Origin: Firmicutes bacterium UBA2296
Lineage (GTDB): Bacteria > Bacillota > UBA994
DNA length: 6,043 bases
Assembly (NCBI GenBank): GCA_002345475.1
Contig: DDWC01000076.1
Span: forward strand, 199 to 6,241
Reading direction: 5' to 3'
This document shows positions 5,139-6,043 of this stretch, piece by piece; position 1 is the stretch's first letter; each line of letters starts with the position of its first letter. The notes under the pieces are model-generated. The model saw only the letters and a list, made by a program, of their open reading frames with translations. It did no database searches and was not told the origin of the DNA. Both the position numbers and the translations under genes were made by a program.

Positions 5139-5582
5139 ATGAAACTCCACAATCTCAAACCAGCAGATGGTTCCCGCTCAGAACGCAAGCGCGTAGGCCG
5201 TGGTATTGGCTCAGGCGTTGGCAAAACTTCCGGGCGTGGTCATAAGGGGCAGGGCTCCCGCTCCGGCGGTGGCGTTCGTCCCGGTTTTGAAGGCGGTCAG
5301 ATGCCTTTGCAGAGGCGCTTGCCCAAGCGTGGCTTCAACAATGAGGCCTTCAAGACATACTATGCGCTCGTTCAGGTTCAGGATCTTGAGGTGTTTGAGG
5401 CCGGCTCAGTTGTCGATCTCAAGGCGCTCCAGTCGGTGGGTCTGGTAAAGAAGCCCCATGACGGCGTTAAGATTCTGGGAACCGGCGAGTTGAGCAAAGC
5501 TCTGACTGTGCAGGCCAGCAAGTTCAGCCAGTCAGCACTCGAGAAGATCACCGCAGCCGGTGGAAAGGCTGAGGTGATATAG
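5139..5582 (+). CDS. rplO: 50S ribosomal protein L15
   Basis: L15 binds 23S rRNA in the core of the 50S subunit and is a late-assembly protein. The 147-residue product is of usual length. Its N-terminal third is the typical extended, Gly- and basic-rich segment: MKLHNLKPADGSR, RVGRGIGSGVGKTSGRGHKG (18-37), SGGGVRPGFEGGQMPLQRRL (42-61) and PKRGFNN. The C-terminal globular part has YALVQVQDLEVFEAGSVVDL (75-94), DGVKILGTGELSKALTVQASKFS (108-130) and the usual ending SALEKITAAGGKAEVI. The ATG start at 5139 has AGGAGGTG at 5126-5133, a 5-nt gap. Its TAG stop abuts the secY start with no bases between, and its final codons contain the secY ribosome-binding site. Confidence 0.98.
   Translation: MKLHNLKPADGSRSERKRVGRGIGSGVGKTSGRGHKGQGSRSGGGVRPGFEGGQMPLQRRLPKRGFNNEAFKTYYALVQVQDLEVFEAGSVVDLKALQSVGLVKKPHDGVKILGTGELSKALTVQASKFSQSALEKITAAGGKAEVI
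5571..5578 (+). promoter_or_regulatory. secY ribosome-binding site inside the end of rplO
   Basis: GAGGTGAT is an 8-nt perfect match to the anti-Shine-Dalgarno end of 16S rRNA, here as part of the L15 codons for Glu-Val-Ile. It ends 4 nt before GTG 5583 (8 nt counted from the GAGG core) and so selects that codon, not the CTG directly after it. Confidence 0.7.
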
Positions 5583-6043
5583 GTGCTGCAAAGCCTGCGT
5601 AATGTCTGGCGTATTGAAGAGCTCAGAAAGCGAATCCTCTTCACCCTCGGGATATTTCTTATCTTCCGTTTGGGGAATCTGATCCCGGTACCCGGAGCTA
5701 ATATAGCGGCCATGGGCGATTTTCTCGCCAATGAAGGCGGCCTCTTCAGCTTCCTGGATGTGATCTCCGGTGGTGCTCTGGCGAACCTTTCGGTGTTTAC
5801 GCTGACTATTCAGCCGTACATCACGTCAAGCATTATCGTTTCCCTCCTGCAGGTCATCATTCCTAGTTGGGAGAAGATGGCCAAGGAAGGGGAAGAGGGC
5901 CGCAAGAAGCTTAATGAGTACACGCGTTACGGTACTGTCGTCCTGGCCTTTATCCAGGGTTATGCGACCTCCGTGGGGTTGGCCAGCCAGGGCGCTTTGG
6001 CGCGCGGTATCCCTAACTACTTTCTGGCAGCACTGAGCTTTAC
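5583..6043 (+). CDS. secY: Protein translocase subunit SecY, 3'-truncated by window edge
   Basis: SecY is the channel-forming subunit of the SecYEG translocon in the cytoplasmic membrane, which exports or inserts proteins. The window holds 153 codons plus two bases, roughly the first third of a usual 420-440-residue protein, with no stop before the edge. Seen in order: a short cytosolic N-terminus (LQSLRNVWRIEELRKRI), the first membrane helix (about 18-36, LFTLGIFLIFRLGNLIPVPG), the plug region (about 53-68, GGLFSFLDVISGGALA), helix 2b with the conserved TIQPYITSSIIVSLL (75-89), a charged cytosolic loop (about 95-116, WEKMAKEGEEGRKKLNEYTRYG) and helix 3 (about 117-134); helix 4 begins at the edge. 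The GTG start is directly next to the rplO stop and gives the usual family N-terminus. Location after rplO is the conserved one. Confidence 0.96.
   Translation, partial: MLQSLRNVWRIEELRKRILFTLGIFLIFRLGNLIPVPGANIAAMGDFLANEGGLFSFLDVISGGALANLSVFTLTIQPYITSSIIVSLLQVIIPSWEKMAKEGEEGRKKLNEYTRYGTVVLAFIQGYATSVGLASQGALARGIPNYFLAALSF

Noticed and set aside
5200..5448. Alternative + strand frame inside rplO, and similar ones at 2375-2572, 3571-3765 and 4278-4562
   Set aside because: Each is nested in a conserved ribosomal gene, is Arg/Pro/Ser-rich as out-of-frame reading of such genes tends to be, and resembles no known protein.
1..6043. Mobile elements, CRISPR repeats, tRNA or rRNA genes, riboswitches, or a new gene inserted in the cluster
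   Set aside because: The region is packed with the standard genes, no gap exceeds 37 nt, gene order is the standard one, and no direct repeats or RNA gene signatures were seen.

Overview
This window is an uninterrupted piece of the universal S10-spc ribosomal protein gene cluster. All fifteen genes lie on the + strand in the order rpsC (5' end missing), rplP, rpmC, rpsQ, rplN, rplX, rplE, rpsN, rpsH, rplF, rplR, rpsE, rpmD, rplO, secY (3' end missing). The gene order, strong AGGAGG-type Shine-Dalgarno sites at nearly every gene, a short zinc-ribbon S14 and the protein sequences all point to a Gram-positive bacterium of the Bacillota. A Clostridia or Peptococcaceae-like lineage with intermediate GC content (about 50-55% judged by eye) fits best. 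Genus and species cannot be fixed from this window.

Layout: positions 1-1492 carry the end of the S10 part (S3, L16, L29, S17). Positions 1530-5582 carry the spc part (L14, L24, L5, S14, S8, L6, L18, S5, L30, L15). From 5583 to the window end is the start of secY. The longest gap between genes is 37 nt, and no gap holds a recognisable terminator or promoter. I infer one long transcript that enters from upstream and continues downstream. One overlap (rplP/rpmC, 11 nt), one zero-gap junction (rplO/secY) and one ribosome-binding site that includes the previous stop codon (rpsE/rpmD) suggest local translational coupling.

Together the genes supply parts of both ribosomal subunits. Small-subunit proteins are S3, S17, S14, S8 and S5. 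Large-subunit proteins are L16, L29, L14, L24, L5, L6, L18, L30 and L15. The cluster then runs into the membrane channel SecY, through which nascent proteins leave the cytosol. Of the 14 start codons visible, 7 are GTG, 6 ATG and 1 TTG.

I found no undescribed system, mobile element, CRISPR array or RNA gene. The points worth a second look are small: an extra segment in the C-terminal half of L6, unusual residues in a normally conserved S5 loop and helix, and the start and coupling arrangements.
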